Origin: Saturnia japonica
Taxonomy: Eukaryota; Arthropoda; Insecta; Lepidoptera; Saturniidae
Length of the DNA: 64,000 nt
Assembly (NCBI GenBank): GCA_033032175.1
Contig: CM065331.1
Location: 8,122,370-8,186,369 of the forward strand
Direction of reading: 5' to 3'
The position numbers were made by a program, and so were the translations under genes. Positions 34,858 to 47,212 of this stretch are shown in pieces. Positions within the stretch are counted from its first letter, which is position 1. The number at the start of each line of letters is the position of its first letter. The notes beneath the pieces were generated by a model. The model was given only the letters and a program-made list of their open reading frames with translations. It searched no databases and was not told the origin of the DNA.

Positions 34858-37289
34858 CTATTGAAAGTAGTGATTTATATTAAGTAAGTATTATTGGAAT
34901 TTGTTATAGCTTGTCATTTGACCAATGTCACAAACTTCCTGTGTGTATAAGAATCGGTCAAGCCGTTTTTGAGTTAAATTCGAAAATACATACAGAAAAA
35001 AAATGTTGCATCATTTCGGGATCAGTGTCTTTTACGTAGGATATAGGTACAATAACTATCTGGAAATACGAAAAAATTTACATGTACCGACAGGACTACA
35101 GATTTAGGTATAAATATAGAGAAATTAACTCGGTTTCGAGTATTTTATGCTAGTAAAAACCTGTGGTAAAAATATCGTCGGACGAACGCTTACCGTACCC
35201 GTAGATTCGCCGCGGCAAAAGTCAACGCGTAAATATTCAGGAGTACTCAACCTTTTTTTAAAGTTATCTACGTTTATCGTTTTAGTATAACTTATTTATT
35301 TAGGTTGTCTCTACATTAGAGATAATTAACTGTTGTTTTGTTTTTCACGTTAGAAATATATTACTCATAACCGACCGTGTGAAATAAGCAACGATGCAGC
35401 ACTTAGTGGAAAACAGTGATCTTCTTTCTCCTTTTCTTAAATTAGCAACTAGTTCTCTTTATTGAACTCATTAAAGCCATTAACGAGTAAATAATTTATA
35501 GTGTCCTGTAACGATTTAAGTATCCTAAAAACTTTCTAGGTAGTTTTTGTGGCAGGTCAGAATTTATGGTCCATATTATTATTTCCAATCCACTTCACTT
35601 GTGCGAAATAACCAAGTTTTATTATGCAAAAACATCACCTTTATTCCATAATACGGGTTCACAAAACATAAATTTAAGAATTAAAAAATCTACTACTTGA
35701 CAGACTAACATTCCGCCAAAAACTCACCAAGGAAATGTGTTTATCATACAACGACATCTATTAAGTATCAAGGTTCAGGCATTTATTTATGATTAAAATG
35801 AGAGTAGCTCATCCATTAATGCAAGCGTAGCAACGCATAGGTTTAGGTTCAGTAGTTAGAACATAGTCATAGTAATACTTAGATGTAGGTACGATGGCTA
35901 GGCCTATAAGAAAATAATTTCGTAAACAATAATTGATTAAAGGTTTGAAGTATATAAATATATAGGTATATAACGTGTTTATATGCTGTTTTATATTGTA
36001 ATGTTTAAAGATTAATATTTACGAAGTTTACTTTTCCATAGTGTTATATTATGTATAATAAAATAGATATTAATGTCCTGAATAGTTAAAGTAAGTTTTG
36101 TAGTGATCTAGTAAGATTCTGATAAGATATTAGAAAAATACGAAAATTTGCGTAATAATAATAATAAGTTATAGTTTGCTAATTAAATTAGTGTGCACGA
36201 AAACATTACCAAAACAACAGCTTACCATGCGCTCTTTTTAAAGGGCTTTGACAGCTTTACTGGGCGTGGTCGCTTTTAGCCATAACTTCTTTGGTTATGA
36301 TCCGACTTGGATGATTTTTTTTTTGTTGAATAAGAGATATCTGTAGAGTGATCCTATTTTAATTTCATGACTTGAGGTAGCTAGCCCAGTAGGTTTTAAA
36401 AAAGCCCTATAGCTTAATCATGATTTGTCAGATAGCCCTAGCTTAATGTAGGATTGTTTTTTTTTTTAGTAGCACAAAGATATTACTACCAGAACGTAGG
36501 AATGTATAAGATAATTGTATGAAACTTTAATGCATCTATAAACAACCTAGTGAGACTGCAAACTGAGGTTGTGAACGGGTATTACAATTTCCAACTGGAT
36601 AGGTTAGGTTAGGTTGAAACTGTGATTATAAAACCGAGCCGACAAATTCACTACCCACCCTTGAAAAATCGACAATATTGAAAGAACAATCCGTTTCTAT
36701 TCTTTTCATCATAGAGATTTTAAAAATAATAAATGAGGATATCGTATCGGTGATGTCATGATAATTTTTCTTTCTGTTCAAAAATTTTATTACCGAAATT
36801 AAAAAGTTATAGTAACTGATCAGCTGGCTGGCTGCTCTCTCCCCTTTTCCCCAGGAAGACTCACTGGCTACGCTAATGAAAATGCTATATGCTCGTTTGA
36901 CTATATGGTCAAACGAGCATAACTAACGGGCCATGGTTGGCGAGTGTAAGAAGTAAATTATCCGTTGAAAATTCACATGTTTAAGTCCTATTATAATTAA
37001 TTTCTTTATTTAATTGACATTACCTCAAAGATTTGTGGTGTAAAATCCGCTCCGCTTAAAAAGTTTATACCTACAAAATTTGACGTTATAATATTGCACA
37101 GTTTATTATTCATTCCTACAAGTGACCCTTTTTAATGTGGAGATGGTAATTAACGCCTCCACAGATTGACAAATATAGAGTTCGTTCACAATATACCGAC
37201 AGTTTACAATTTGGCTAGATTGTTAATAAACTAATGTTTCTTACAATTATTCAGTGATAATTATATTTTAATTTAATTTGAATGAAAAT
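34858..37289. other. Distal part of unit copy 2, no gene recognised
   Basis: Counterpart of 26269-28683. It holds a 34 bp palindrome at 36888-36921 that copy 1 lacks. No gene is seen. Confidence 0.4.
36888..36921. repeat. Palindrome present only in unit copy 2
   Basis: TATGCTCGTTTGAC-TATATG-GTCAAACGAGCATA: two 14-base arms around a 6-base centre. Copy 1 (28299-28322) has only the right arm. Confidence 0.9.
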
Positions 37290-37290
37290 G

Positions 37291-37378
37291 TTGGGGACCC
37301 CTGGTAGCAGCTGTCGCCGGTGCGGCAGCTGGTCGCGACCGTTACGCGAGGTGCGCACGTGCCCTTTGTCGACCCCAA
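37291..37378. other. GC-rich 88 bp insert with TTGGGG/CCCCAA ends
   Basis: The block starts TTGGGGACCCCTGG and ends GTCGACCCCAA, giving short inverted ends. It contains CGGTGCGGCAGCTGGTCGCG and ACGCGAGGTGCGCACG. Base use is unlike both sides. It sits 2 bp after the end of duplicated unit copy 2. A tiny transposon, a captured exon or filler DNA are all possible. Confidence 0.4.
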
Positions 37379-37979
37379 TCTAGTATTATTACTTGAAAAC
37401 CTACAAAGGGTAAGGTGTCTGTTGTAAAATACTTAGACCCGATTAGTTATACCGGAGAAATTAAGAAAGTAACATAGGCACAAACTATCTATTTGAAAAC
37501 ACAATTGCCACAATACCTGTCTACTTAATACAAAAATACAATTTAATTATGTATATAACCTACAACTTTTTCTATACCAAGTTCGGTGAAGCTGTAGGCT
37601 AACAGTATAGGCAGATCTGTTTTATAGTGGTTTCGTCACAATTATTTTATACTAGTTGTGTCCCACGGTTTCACCCGTGTTCACTTTATACGACAAACAT
37701 CGCCAACGCACCCGGCCGGGTAGGCAATTTTCTGTACTTTGTGTAAAACTATCGACATTTTTATGAGGAATAAATTATTTTTTCAAATTATATTAAAGCC
37801 TATGTTACTCGCTGATACTGTAGGTTTACAGTGGTCAAAGAATTATACATAACTTTGTTAATTTTAGGACATGCTTCATGGTATAAGAATGTAGCGTACA
37901 TATGAGTTTTCCGATAGATCATCAATATGACAGTATTTTATTATTCGTAAATTCATTTATTGGTCGATGGTAACTTAAG
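37379..37979. other. Spacer with repeat fragments
   Basis: A family P piece lies near 37585-37620 (GGTGAAGCTGTAGGCTAACAG). A minus-strand Helitron-type end starts at about 37653 (ACTAGTTGTGTCCCACGG, TTTCACCCGTGTTCAC). No gene is seen. Confidence 0.4.
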
Positions 37980-38285
37980 CTTTCTGTGAAGGAAAACATT
38001 ATAATGAAGCCATAGTGCATGGTGATAGGGCTTTCTCTAATAACCACCTGGCTAGCTATCACCCTCAAGTTGAAAATCTGTCGCCAAGCACCTATAGTTA
38101 TGTTTTGGCAGCTGCACTTGAAAGCCAATTAACCCATAACGTTTGGCGTGTCGCATTGGATGGCACATCGTCACTTAATAACAGGAAATTGTGGCCATGA
38201 CGCTAAAGTAATAAACAAATAAAAAACTTGAGTCTCTAGAGAGCCAGTCCCTCTCCCCCAAGCTTAGTGTGTTAGCATTTCCACA
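37980..38285 (+). repeat. tRNA-headed SINE, family B, headless, with internal insertion
   Basis: Carries CTGTGAAGGAAAACATTATA, CCATAGTGCATGGTGATAGG and CTAGCTATCACCCTCAAG, then CTGTCGCCAAGCACCTATAG. The tail (AGAGAGCCAGTCCCTCTCCC, then AGTGTGTTAGCA) is displaced by about 110 bp of other sequence. Confidence 0.6.
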
Positions 38286-39411
38286 TCGTAATGGTTGTGC
38301 CCAAAATACCAGAATGCTATTAAAATGCGACACATCCAGTAACTACGACGATGTCTTTGAATATGGTGGTCGTGCTACAAGCTCTAACTCTAACGAACAA
38401 ACTAGCAAAAATATTTATCAATTCAAAGTGGAATTGAATCTATGACATCATGAAAAATACCTATTGAGTATTATGTTTTCTACTATATATACGTTACAAA
38501 CTGGCGACGCAGACGTTCTGCCCTTTCCTCCAATTACTTGGTCACTTCGCCATCTATCGCCTTCTCTATAAAATAACGCTTATATCTACCAAATTTCTCG
38601 GTCAGTCATATCAGTCAAAGGGTGTTGGAGTTTATGAATTTCAATTACTAACATCCATTTTTAATATGTACAACTGGCTGAAGATGGAAAGTGAAAGAAG
38701 ATATTGAACGTCACTTTTACTACCCTCGCGAGTTTTCAACGGTACTCTCACCACTCACCCCTAGGTATAGATGTAGGGTCCTTTAAACTAAACTTCATTC
38801 AATAATTTGCACAACGATTCAATGGAAATATTATATAAATATACATATACACTTTATTATGAATCTTATTTCAAAAAGCATAAATCTCTTAATACTTTAC
38901 TCGTAACAATTTTACTACAGCGAATAAGTATTTTGAAAATTACGCTACACAGTTATTTATTTAGAACTGTATGTTAAAGGTATTAAGGTAGGAAATGAAA
39001 ATGGTAATGCTATGAATTTTGGAATTCGGTAAGCGCGTGCCAGTCTGCAGGGGTGCGCGTACGCCGCCGTTTCCGATCCCAGTTTTTTTAAAACGTTGTC
39101 CCCCTTCAGTTTACTATAGACCGTTGAATGGTAAACACGAGTTTCCGGAATTTAATTTATCAACTTATTATTATTATTAGATAATTTAGAAGAAAGTGTG
39201 ATTTTAACTTAAATGTGATAGGTACTGTGTGAGTTAGACTTATTAGTGTAAATATTAGTAAAGAATAATGTAAACTTAAGAGTTAACAAGACAACTTAAA
39301 GATCTCGACGGTTCCAGTCAAGGGAGCACCCTCATAACATCCAGGAATCATGGTCTACTGAACATAGTCTTCGTAAATAACCGGGAAAGTATACGCTTAT
39401 AATCACTTACA
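38286..39411. other. Upstream region of the sanpodo-like gene
   Basis: A GC-richer patch at 39020-39130 (GCGTACGCCGCCGTTTCC) may mark the promoter. The text after about 39170 could be the 5' leader. In the coding frame there is a TAA 12 bp before the ATG. Confidence 0.35.
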
Positions 39412-42400
39412 ATGGATTTACCAAAAATAGTTTATAAGTATTATTCGAACCCAGCATTCTGCGCTCAAAGCGAAGTGGTCTTCGCTCAGAAATCTTGCGT
39501 AACAAAGATTCTGACGCCGGACAAACGCATGCCGCCTCTGGGAGCGAACTCCCCGAGGAAAACCGAAGCCACTAACAGAATCATGAGGACAGATATCTCA
39601 GACAACCCGTTAAGGATGTCACCGGCTGGAAGATACAAGGACGAGCCTCCGGAACTGCCACCGAAACCTGCAAAGTTCCAGCAGAGACATTTCCACAGGC
39701 AGTCTTCATTAATCTACAAACCGAAACGTGCCATACGCTGTCAAGCAAGAGGCGAAGACTTAGAAATGGCCCAGTTCAGACAGCAGAAGAATTTAAAATA
39801 CGACAAAAGCTTCGAGAGTGATGATGTAATGGGAGGCAGACTGAAACACCGTTACGAAGTCATCAACGATGATGATATAGACTACTCACCAACTAAAAAG
39901 AGAATTGTAGAAGCGGACGAGAGTGAGATTGAGGAATATAACGTCGATGGTCCGGATGAGAATGAATTAAAAGAGATACCAACGGAGATTGTCAAAACAG
40001 TCAATGGTAAAACTCATAGATATGCAATAGTACCGTCAGATGACGAGGAGCCTAGGAAGTGCAACGTGACCTTTACACCACCAGCGATGTCAAGAAGGAA
40101 TTTGATAGCGACACAGAAGTTGCACGAACTTCTTTCAACGCCGAGGAAATTGAAGAGTTATGCTTCACAGCCATCTGTACGTATGACTCCGCATACAAGC
40201 TTCGAAAGTCCTCCACGATATGGAACACCGCAGAGGATGGTATCAAGCACTCCAACAAAAGGGGTGACTTCATCAAAATCGTGTGCGAATCTCGTGTCAC
40301 GTAGTGCAGCGACGTCTCCGATATCGCCAAAAGCACAACAGAAATTAAACTACGGGCTGGCAGAAGACTTTGAAAGGCCTGATGTGTTTGTGACAAGTTT
40401 TAGGGAGAAAAGTAGAGACAGTTTCGAGAGGAATTCGAGCAGAGAGAGCAGAAAAGAACGAATTATCAGGAAGGATAAGACGACCGCTGTGATTGTGCCA
40501 AGGTTTGTTTAATATTACTATAGTTTTATGTAATTAAGAATATTTACATTTTAAGAGAAGTGGGACACAGAGAAATAGGACATTTCTCTCCACTTGTGGC
40601 AGTCCGACTTGTGGAATACCTCCACTCTACAGGAGATCGTAGCTAAATAATTGTTTTGTTCCAATTTGTTGTGTTCCTGCGGTGAGTAAGGTTGCGGTAC
40701 GGAGGGGTCGAAGGTCGGCAACAGGCTAGTGGTATGGTATATGGTATTACAAGCGTCCATAAGTTAGGATAGCCGCTTACCATCAGGTGGGCTGTATGCT
40801 TGTATGCAAACTTTGTAGTATATAATAAATAAAGACCCATTAGAATAAAGTAACTGTGCTCTACGTTTTTACTAGAGTGGGCGATTATGAATGATTTGCG
40901 TAATCGAGATGTTTCGATGATGAGTGATCATTTATAATCGATCCCTTGATGTATTAATCAGTAGTGTGCGATTATGAACGATGACTGGTAGGTACCTAAT
41001 AAAAATGAAAAATAGGAAGCCAGTCGCGCATTACAAGAACACTTACCGATTAGCAAAAAAGTCGTTCGATCTTAATAATTATTACTAATTATATGAAATT
41101 AGTAACTACTAATACTAATATTAGTAACCTAGTATGAGTAATTACTAATCGTTCTTCGATTATGAATGATCACTCATCAAAGAAATTTCTACTAATATTA
41201 GTTACTCGTACCATTTCTCGTACTTGCCTACAGCTTCCCAGTCTGTCAGGTTAACTACTGGTCCGCTTCTTAGGTTTGTAGCGTGAAGTTATTCCGTCCT
41301 CAATAAATAGGCTATAAAATGAAAAGTCCGACTAATAGTTCCAGAGATTAGTGCGTTCAAACAAACAAACAAACTCTTGAACTTTATTTATAGCTGAATC
41401 TCTTATCAGGAAAATAATTTTAAGTATTAGGTTAGTAGTTCTAGATAATATTACCTCATAGAAACAAGCAAACTTAACCATTTTGTAATATTAGTATAGA
41501 TCCATACGTAAACATACCATCACGCATGTATCCCCGAAGGGTTAAGCAGAGGTGTACTAATGTACACCCACAGTTCGCCGAGTATGTTTTTTTAGGTCCC
41601 ATGTAATAGGGGGCGAACCTATTGCCATTAATCGGGCACAAAGCCAAACTCCTAGCTGCTACTGAGAATTTCATAGAAAAACCAAATAAAACTTTTCTCG
41701 ACCTGGGAATCGAGCCCAGGACCTCAATCATAGCAGTCGCGCTTACAACCACTAGGCTAATGAGGCAGATTCGTAAGTAAATATTAATAATTTTTTTATA
41801 CAACTACGGTGGCAAACAAGCATACGTCCCGCCTTATAGTAAACGGTAATATCGTAGACTATGAACGCTTGTAATAAATACCATAGGTATCATTAGAACG
41901 TTGCCAACCTTGGACCCCCTACCCTAAGGAGCTCTAGAAACCCTACTCACCGTAGGAACACAACACAAGGTTATTTGGCTACGATCTTCAGTAGGGTGAA
42001 GATATTCCACTAGTTAGATTTCCCCAAGTAGAAATAAATCTCCAAAAGAAATTTCTCTATGCCATACCTATATTATTTATTACGAATATAAATGATTTTT
42101 ACCTGACTGTAAAAAAGTAGGGTTATGTGTTTCGAGCGAATGTATGTATATCTATTTCTTTGTCATGCATTATAACCTAAACGGCTTGGTGGATTTTATC
42201 GTACGAGGAGTCGTTATATTCGTTAATAGTTGTGGGAGTGACATAGGATAAATGTACGAACGACGTCTTGGAATCAAATAAAAAGCAACAATAGAAAAAA
42301 AAAATTCTATTCAAGTGTTTTTGTTGCAGTCGGGATTTTTGTTTCCTTTTTAATAATTGAGACTAATCTGTGTGCCAAATTTCACCCTAATCCGTTCAGC

Positions 42401-45400
42401 CGTTTTTGCGAGTTTGAGTAACAAACATATACATTTTCATATTTATAATAATATAATCCTGTAAGAGTCCAACAGGGCAATGAGGCCTCTTCCCAAACGC
42501 AGATGTTAACTTAATCAGCACACAAGCCTAAAACGCATTGGGGTTTCGAACACAGAGAAATGAACACAGTCCTGTTCTATATTTGCCCACATACAATGGT
42601 AGGTACTACAATAACTTTTCTCGGTCGTTCAGGTTTCCTCCCTATGTTTCCTTTCACCGTCAGCTGAAGTGATACAAATTTGAACTAGCAAATATACGCG
42701 AATACGGAAATACTTAATCGTTGGTATAAGCCGGAACTCGAACTTGCGGATACCGAATCGATATTCCGCCGATCTTAAACCACTTAACCACCACCTACTA
42801 CTATAATATTAGAAGGATAAAAATATTAATACAATCTATACAAATAAATAAAGTTGAAGTGTTTGTTTGTAATGACAAAATAATAGATTTTTACTAAATA
42901 CATATGAAAGTATATACGTTACCTATGACAAAAAAACGATTTATTTTTTATTTTTGACTGTCTTATTGTTCCGGGTAATCTCCGAAAGGTTGGACCGATT
43001 TTGCCGGGACTTTTACTAGCAGTAAGCTGATGTTGCAAGGAGTAACTTAGGCTACTTTTATTGTGGAATAGACCGTTTCTCACTTCGTGAGACCAAAGAT
43101 GGCGCCAGGATCCTTGAAATTCCTGGCGACCAAGGCCCGTAGGCGGGCTGACAATCTGGCGCAGAGCCTCCAGGCTGCTTTGGCGGACGTCGCCCTGACC
43201 AACAGGCCTATTAAGAGGGAAAATGTCCGCATCGTCGGCCTGGACTATTCTGTGTCCAGTGAGGAGGTTGTCGCCGCAGCGGCGCTAAAGGGGGGATGTC
43301 CACTCGTCCCTCCGGGTTGGTGTGTACCCATGACGGGGTTCTCCACGTTAAAAAAAGGCTACTTTTATTTTAGAATAAGAATTAGGGTTCTGAACAAATA
43401 AAATAAACTAGTACGAAAATCAATTTGGGGTCTTGAAATGGCTTACATAATTAACATATCTAATTTACTTAAAATACAACAGATATATAGCAAATTAATG
43501 TACTACATAATTGTGGATATTAAAAAAGCCTACAAAAAAGTCAGCGAAAGCACATGCCTATATTCTAAGGATCACCCGTAATAGATATAATAGCAGGGAA
43601 TGCGTGTGCCCTACGTGACTTTAATAACTACCTATCTTTGGCTTTCAGCAACCAAGTCGTAATCAGTTATGGATATAAATAATTTTGGCCTATTCGTAAT
43701 CGAACCTCGAACTTTAATAACACAATATCTTCAATTTCAGATTGGCTCCACCACCGTCGACGTACTCCGAGGATACGTACAAATCTATCTCCAGTTACAA
43801 GACGGTGAACGCTGCCTCTGCCTCTCTTACCATCGCGACGCTCATGCTGACTCTCTGTGGATCTCTCAGCACTGGGCTCAGCTTCTACATGATGTATTCA
43901 GTGAGTAATATAAATGCAACTTTATGATAAGTAATGGTGGTGTATTGGTAGGTAGCGTCTATGGACACCGCATCTATCGACGTCAGTACGAATCCCTACA
44001 ATGAACCTAAGCTTTTCGAGAAGGAAGGCATTGTGATAAAACCATAGCATGGTGTTAGGTCTTTTTCTAATACCTGGCTAGCTACCGTACCACCTTTTGT
44101 CGCCAGGCACTTATGTTCCGGCAGCTGCACTTGAGAGACAGTCCTTCCACTAGGCTTAGCGTGCTACCATCTTAGGTCACATTATCACATAAAATTAGGT
44201 GAGATTGTGACCAAGCGCTAAACCTATAAATAATATTGTATAGAATGAGCTTTTAAAATTAAAACTTCAATACGCGTAACCAGTCACGTTTAATATGAAA
44301 TTACATTGTAGGTAGACTGTAAGATATTTAAAATTACACATTACAGAAAAACTAACAAGATACATTGTTTTGACAACTCAAAATACTATTATTTTTAATG
44401 TAAGAAATAAATTTGATTAAAACAATTTTATATATACGGCGTTTTGTTACTTTTACACAATTTTAAAAAAGTGTGTAAAATGAGTTTACGTAATATGATT
44501 TAGATTTTATTAAGCAAATAAATGAAAAATACAATGTGCAAGAGTGTGAGATCTGGAAATAAGAAATGATCATTCTTCAATGATATTGTGCGCAGCATAT
44601 TAGAATATTGTAGTGTAGTGTGGAGACCACACTATGCCACGCACTCTCTTAGGATTGAACGTATACAGAAAAAGTTTCTATACCACTTGATGTACTCCGT
44701 AGGCAAAGCAAATAAAAATAAATCATATATAGATAGAATGAAAGAATTTAACATTGTAGCACTCTCTAAACGCAGAGATATTTTGGATCTTATATTTTTA
44801 TATAAACTTGTAAGAAACAAAATTGATTGTCCGGAAATCCTTCAAATGGTTAATTAAAGAGTGCCTATTAGATATCCTCGTCACATAATAACTCCTTTAG
44901 TTCCGCCTCTGCGTAGGACAGTGCTTGGAAGTAACTCGCACATTCCTAGAATGTGTAAATTATACAACAGTTGAGTTTAACAGCAGATATTCATGTGGAC
45001 ACTTTATCGAAAATGTATCACTGCTTATTATAAGTAATGTTTTAGACATCATTGGTTAGTTTGTTTTATTATATTGTTTATGACATAATTAGCTAATATA
45101 ATTTTGCATGCTGTGTTAGCCTATAATTAGTTAGTACTTTTAAGCATATTTTCATAAACTGTATGTTATTTTAAGAAATATTGTACAACTGTTGGCTAAC
45201 CAAATAAAGCGAAAAAACAAAAAACAAAAAAACACTTGGGAACGCGCTCTTCGGTTTGTGACGTTGGTCGGGGTGGTAGTTGGTTGTAATACTGTGTTAC
45301 ATTATTACTCATAATAATCAAGTATGAAGTAAACTTAAATATATAACACTTAAATCATCGATGTGCTTCGATGGCTAACTCCATATGTCGCACTTTCCTC

Positions 45401-47002
45401 ATACGATGCTTAAATAAATAATAAAAAACAATAGATTAACTTCAATAAATCTTATATAATTTCGCAGTTGGGGCGCCGTTACTATTTAGATTTCAGCGTG
45501 ATGGCTGGGTTCACATGCTTTCTCCTTGGTCTACTGGGCTTCAGGTCTAAGAGGCAAAGGCTCCTTCCAAACCGTAATTACGTCTCAGGTAATTAGCATT
45601 GATTACCTATTAATAAGTCAGAATGGTTATTATAAGATGAACTGATTATGTAAATGATAAGTGATGTCTGAAAATGGCTCCCTCTCTGTTCATCCATAAT
45701 TACTAAAATTATGACCATTTACTGCAAATAATGTTTGTACAGCTGAAATAATACTACAAGGTAACAATCATTGATACCATTCCCATGAGCCCAAACACGA
45801 TATCTCTGCTGTAAGTTGGTGAGGAGTTAGGTGTCCTACATATTCCATATTGCGCTGCATCATCAGGTTAAGGTTTTTCTAATACCACCGGAGTAACAGA
45901 TTACCAAATCTCGGCTCAATCAGACCTGTAGGTAATGCTCACATCTATTTATCCATTATAAAAAGCTGATAATCTTCAATCATAGCTTAGAACATTCTCG
46001 ATCAAGTTGCCTTTCAAACAAAAAAGCTAAATCTAAATCGGTTAAGTCGTTTGTACACGTACAACAAACACCACTCTTTTTTGCCGGGGGTTAAAAAAAA
46101 GAAAAAAGATTATTCCAATCGAGGTTCTTCTCGATAACTGGGCTGTTTTTCGAACCGGTGGTAGTGTTTTGACATTCGTACATGCCGAAAGGACTAAGCT
46201 GAATAAAGTTATGTATTGATTTTGAAGCTATAACCTACGGTCAGTTGTTTCGTCACACATCACGCTTTATTTAGTTGTGTGACGGTTGCGGGTTGTATCT
46301 GTAGTCCCCAAACGGGTTGTGTGTCGATTACCAACCACTCACTTTGCTGAGCCGTTAGGCCGTACCATGATGTAAGCGAATGAAATAGGTCTTACGACGA
46401 ATAATTCCTACTACAGTAGGTACCTGTAGTATTATATACAAATGTAAACAAAACATTTTAAATTATGCTAAACTATAACCCGCTTAAAATAAAAAATTAA
46501 AGAAGGCTCTACAATCACAGGACCTTTTTTGATTAATTTGAACTATTGTACCTGACTGATTTAAAAAAAACACCAATCATCGCACAGTGTTACGGTAACG
46601 ATTGTGGGTGCTAGAAATGCGTTTGCAGCTATTGCACGAATTGAAAGAGAGAAAACACTTTCATTAGGTATCTCTTTCTATCTTTTGAGGTTATTTGTAT
46701 TAGATCATCTCTTAAATAGCTTGTCTGTGTCAGTATGAACGATAAGTAGCAATAATAAATAATTTTGTTTTGTCATTTCAGGTTACATTGTACTGTCTTC
46801 TTTCTCTCTCCTGAGCGCCTTCGGTCTTCTCCTACTGTTATGTATGCAGCCGATGCCTGGAACCGCCCTCAATGATATCACATCAGCTGCGGTCTGCTGT
46901 GTCAGCATTTTGTCGCTAGGTGTCGCTTCGATCGGCGTTGTCGCCTCGTACTGTTGCGCCACCAATCCGCCCGACAATCGCGTTGATACCACGCATTATT
47001 AG
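39412..47002 (+). CDS. spdo: Sanpodo-like four-transmembrane Notch regulator, four exons
   Basis: Coding exons are 39412-40502, 43741-43900, 45468-45588 and 46782-47002. Splice borders and phases agree and give 530 residues. The first ~385 residues are hydrophilic and probably disordered and cytoplasmic, with PPELPPKPAK near 80 and many basic or Ser-rich stretches. Four hydrophobic segments follow at about 388-415, 424-442, 459-477 and 487-513. The N-terminus has YYSNPAF with NPAF at residues 13-16. In Drosophila, Sanpodo is a four-transmembrane protein whose N-terminal NPAF motif binds Numb, controlling its endocytosis and Notch signalling in asymmetric divisions. Fly Sanpodo is of similar length and has the same layout, so I call an ortholog. 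The call rests on topology and motif, not alignment. An upstream in-frame stop supports the start. Introns 1 and 2 are loaded with repeats. Confidence 0.82.
40563..40830 (+). repeat. Interspersed repeat family F
   Basis: In intron 1 of spdo, 60 bp after the donor. Contains TTTCTCTCCACTTGTGGCAG, TTGTTGTGTTCCTGCGGTGA and CCGCTTACCATCAGGTGGGC. Confidence 0.7.
40870..41185. repeat. Inverted-repeat element, possible MITE
   Basis: GATGAGTGATCATTTATAAT near 40920 is the inverted counterpart of ATTATGAATGATCACTCATC near 41158. Similar CGATTATGAA words recur at 40883 and 40969. Between them lies an ATTAGTA/TACTAAT-rich stretch (41085-41150). No target duplication is clear. Confidence 0.4.
41513..41768 (-). 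repeat. tRNA-headed SINE, family A, near full length
   Basis: The inverted copy with its head at the high end reads GACCTGGGAATCGAGCCCAG and AACCACTAGGCTAATGAGGC. Confidence 0.75.
41803..42065 (-). repeat. Interspersed repeat family F, inverted
   Basis: Contains GGTGGCAAACAAGCATACG, CTCACCGTAGGAACACAACA and ACCCCCTACCCTAAGG. Confidence 0.65.
42115..42352 (+). repeat. Interspersed repeat family D
   Basis: Contains CTAAACGGCTTGGTGGAT and TACGAGGAGTCGTTATATTC, with a CAGTCGGGATTTTTGTTTCC tail. Confidence 0.65.
42600..42800 (-). repeat. tRNA-headed SINE, family G, inverted
   Basis: Contains CCGGAACTCGAACTTGCGG and TTAAACCACTTAACCACCAC, the inverse of the 6115 head, plus TTTCCTTTCACCGTCAGC. Confidence 0.5.
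42835..43590 (+). repeat. Interspersed repeat family H, split by an insertion
   Basis: The 5' part (CTATACAAATAAATAAAGTT, GTTCCGGGTAATCTCCGAAA, GGACCGATTTTGCCGGGAC) runs to 43062. The 3' part resumes at 43357 with GGCTACTTTTATTTTAGAAT and GAATTAGGGTTCTG. The interruption is the 43063-43356 insertion. Other copies at 56220 and 47826 show the uninterrupted order. Confidence 0.65.
43063..43356 (+). mobile_element. Short retroposon carrying a gag-like fragment, with TSD and A-tail
   Basis: Flanked by the 13-base direct repeat GGCTACTTTTATT (43050-43062 and 43357-43369), with a run of A just before the right copy. The body is GC-rich. It encodes part of a non-LTR gag-like protein (VRIVGLDYSVSSEEVVAAAA, then GGCPLVPPG) in the frame 43087-43350. 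No reverse transcriptase is present. The insert ended up inside repeat family H. Confidence 0.65.
43933..44222 (+). repeat. tRNA-headed SINE, family B
   Basis: In intron 2 of spdo, starting 33 bp after the donor. The head TGGTAGGTAGCGTCTATGGA is followed by AAGGCATTGTGATAAAACCA and the tail AGGTGAGATTGTGACCAAGC. Confidence 0.7.
44585..45215 (+). pseudogene. Non-LTR reverse transcriptase C-terminal fragment
   Basis: The frame 44588-44857 reads RSILEYCSVVWRPHYATHSL followed by RIERIQKKFLYHL and RRDILDLIFLYKLVRNKID. This is the typical C-terminal region of insect jockey/CR1-like elements. A shifted frame continues with RYPRHIITPLVPPLRR. The fragment is 5'-truncated and frameshifted and ends in an A-rich tail near 45220. 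Confidence 0.75.
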
Positions 47003-47186
47003 TGAAACAATAAGCCAACCATTGAATTATAAAAACAACTAACGTACTAAAATAACTACTTCAAATGACAAGATAGTGCGTAGGAATTAAGCGGAGAGCA
47101 GATTATACTAATACATAACTTTATGGTCTTTACACTTAACTAATACAATGTTTTTAGTGATTCTAGGTAAATATTTTTGATGAACT

Positions 47187-47192
47187 AATAAA
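47187..47192 (+). terminator. Poly(A) signal candidate of the sanpodo-like gene
   Basis: AATAAA, 185 bp past the stop and just before the MITE at 47213. Confidence 0.45.
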
Positions 47193-47212
47193 AACTGCTT
47201 TAGGGGGCGTTC

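Noticed and set aside
40059..40304. Second open frames overlapping spdo exon 1 on both strands
   Set aside because: The main frame is three to four times longer, has the family motifs and splices in phase. The others are shadows.
41474..41803. 109-codon minus-strand frame
   Set aside because: It is a read-through of an inverted SINE-A. The same residues appear in other SINE-A copies (for example 48956-49171).
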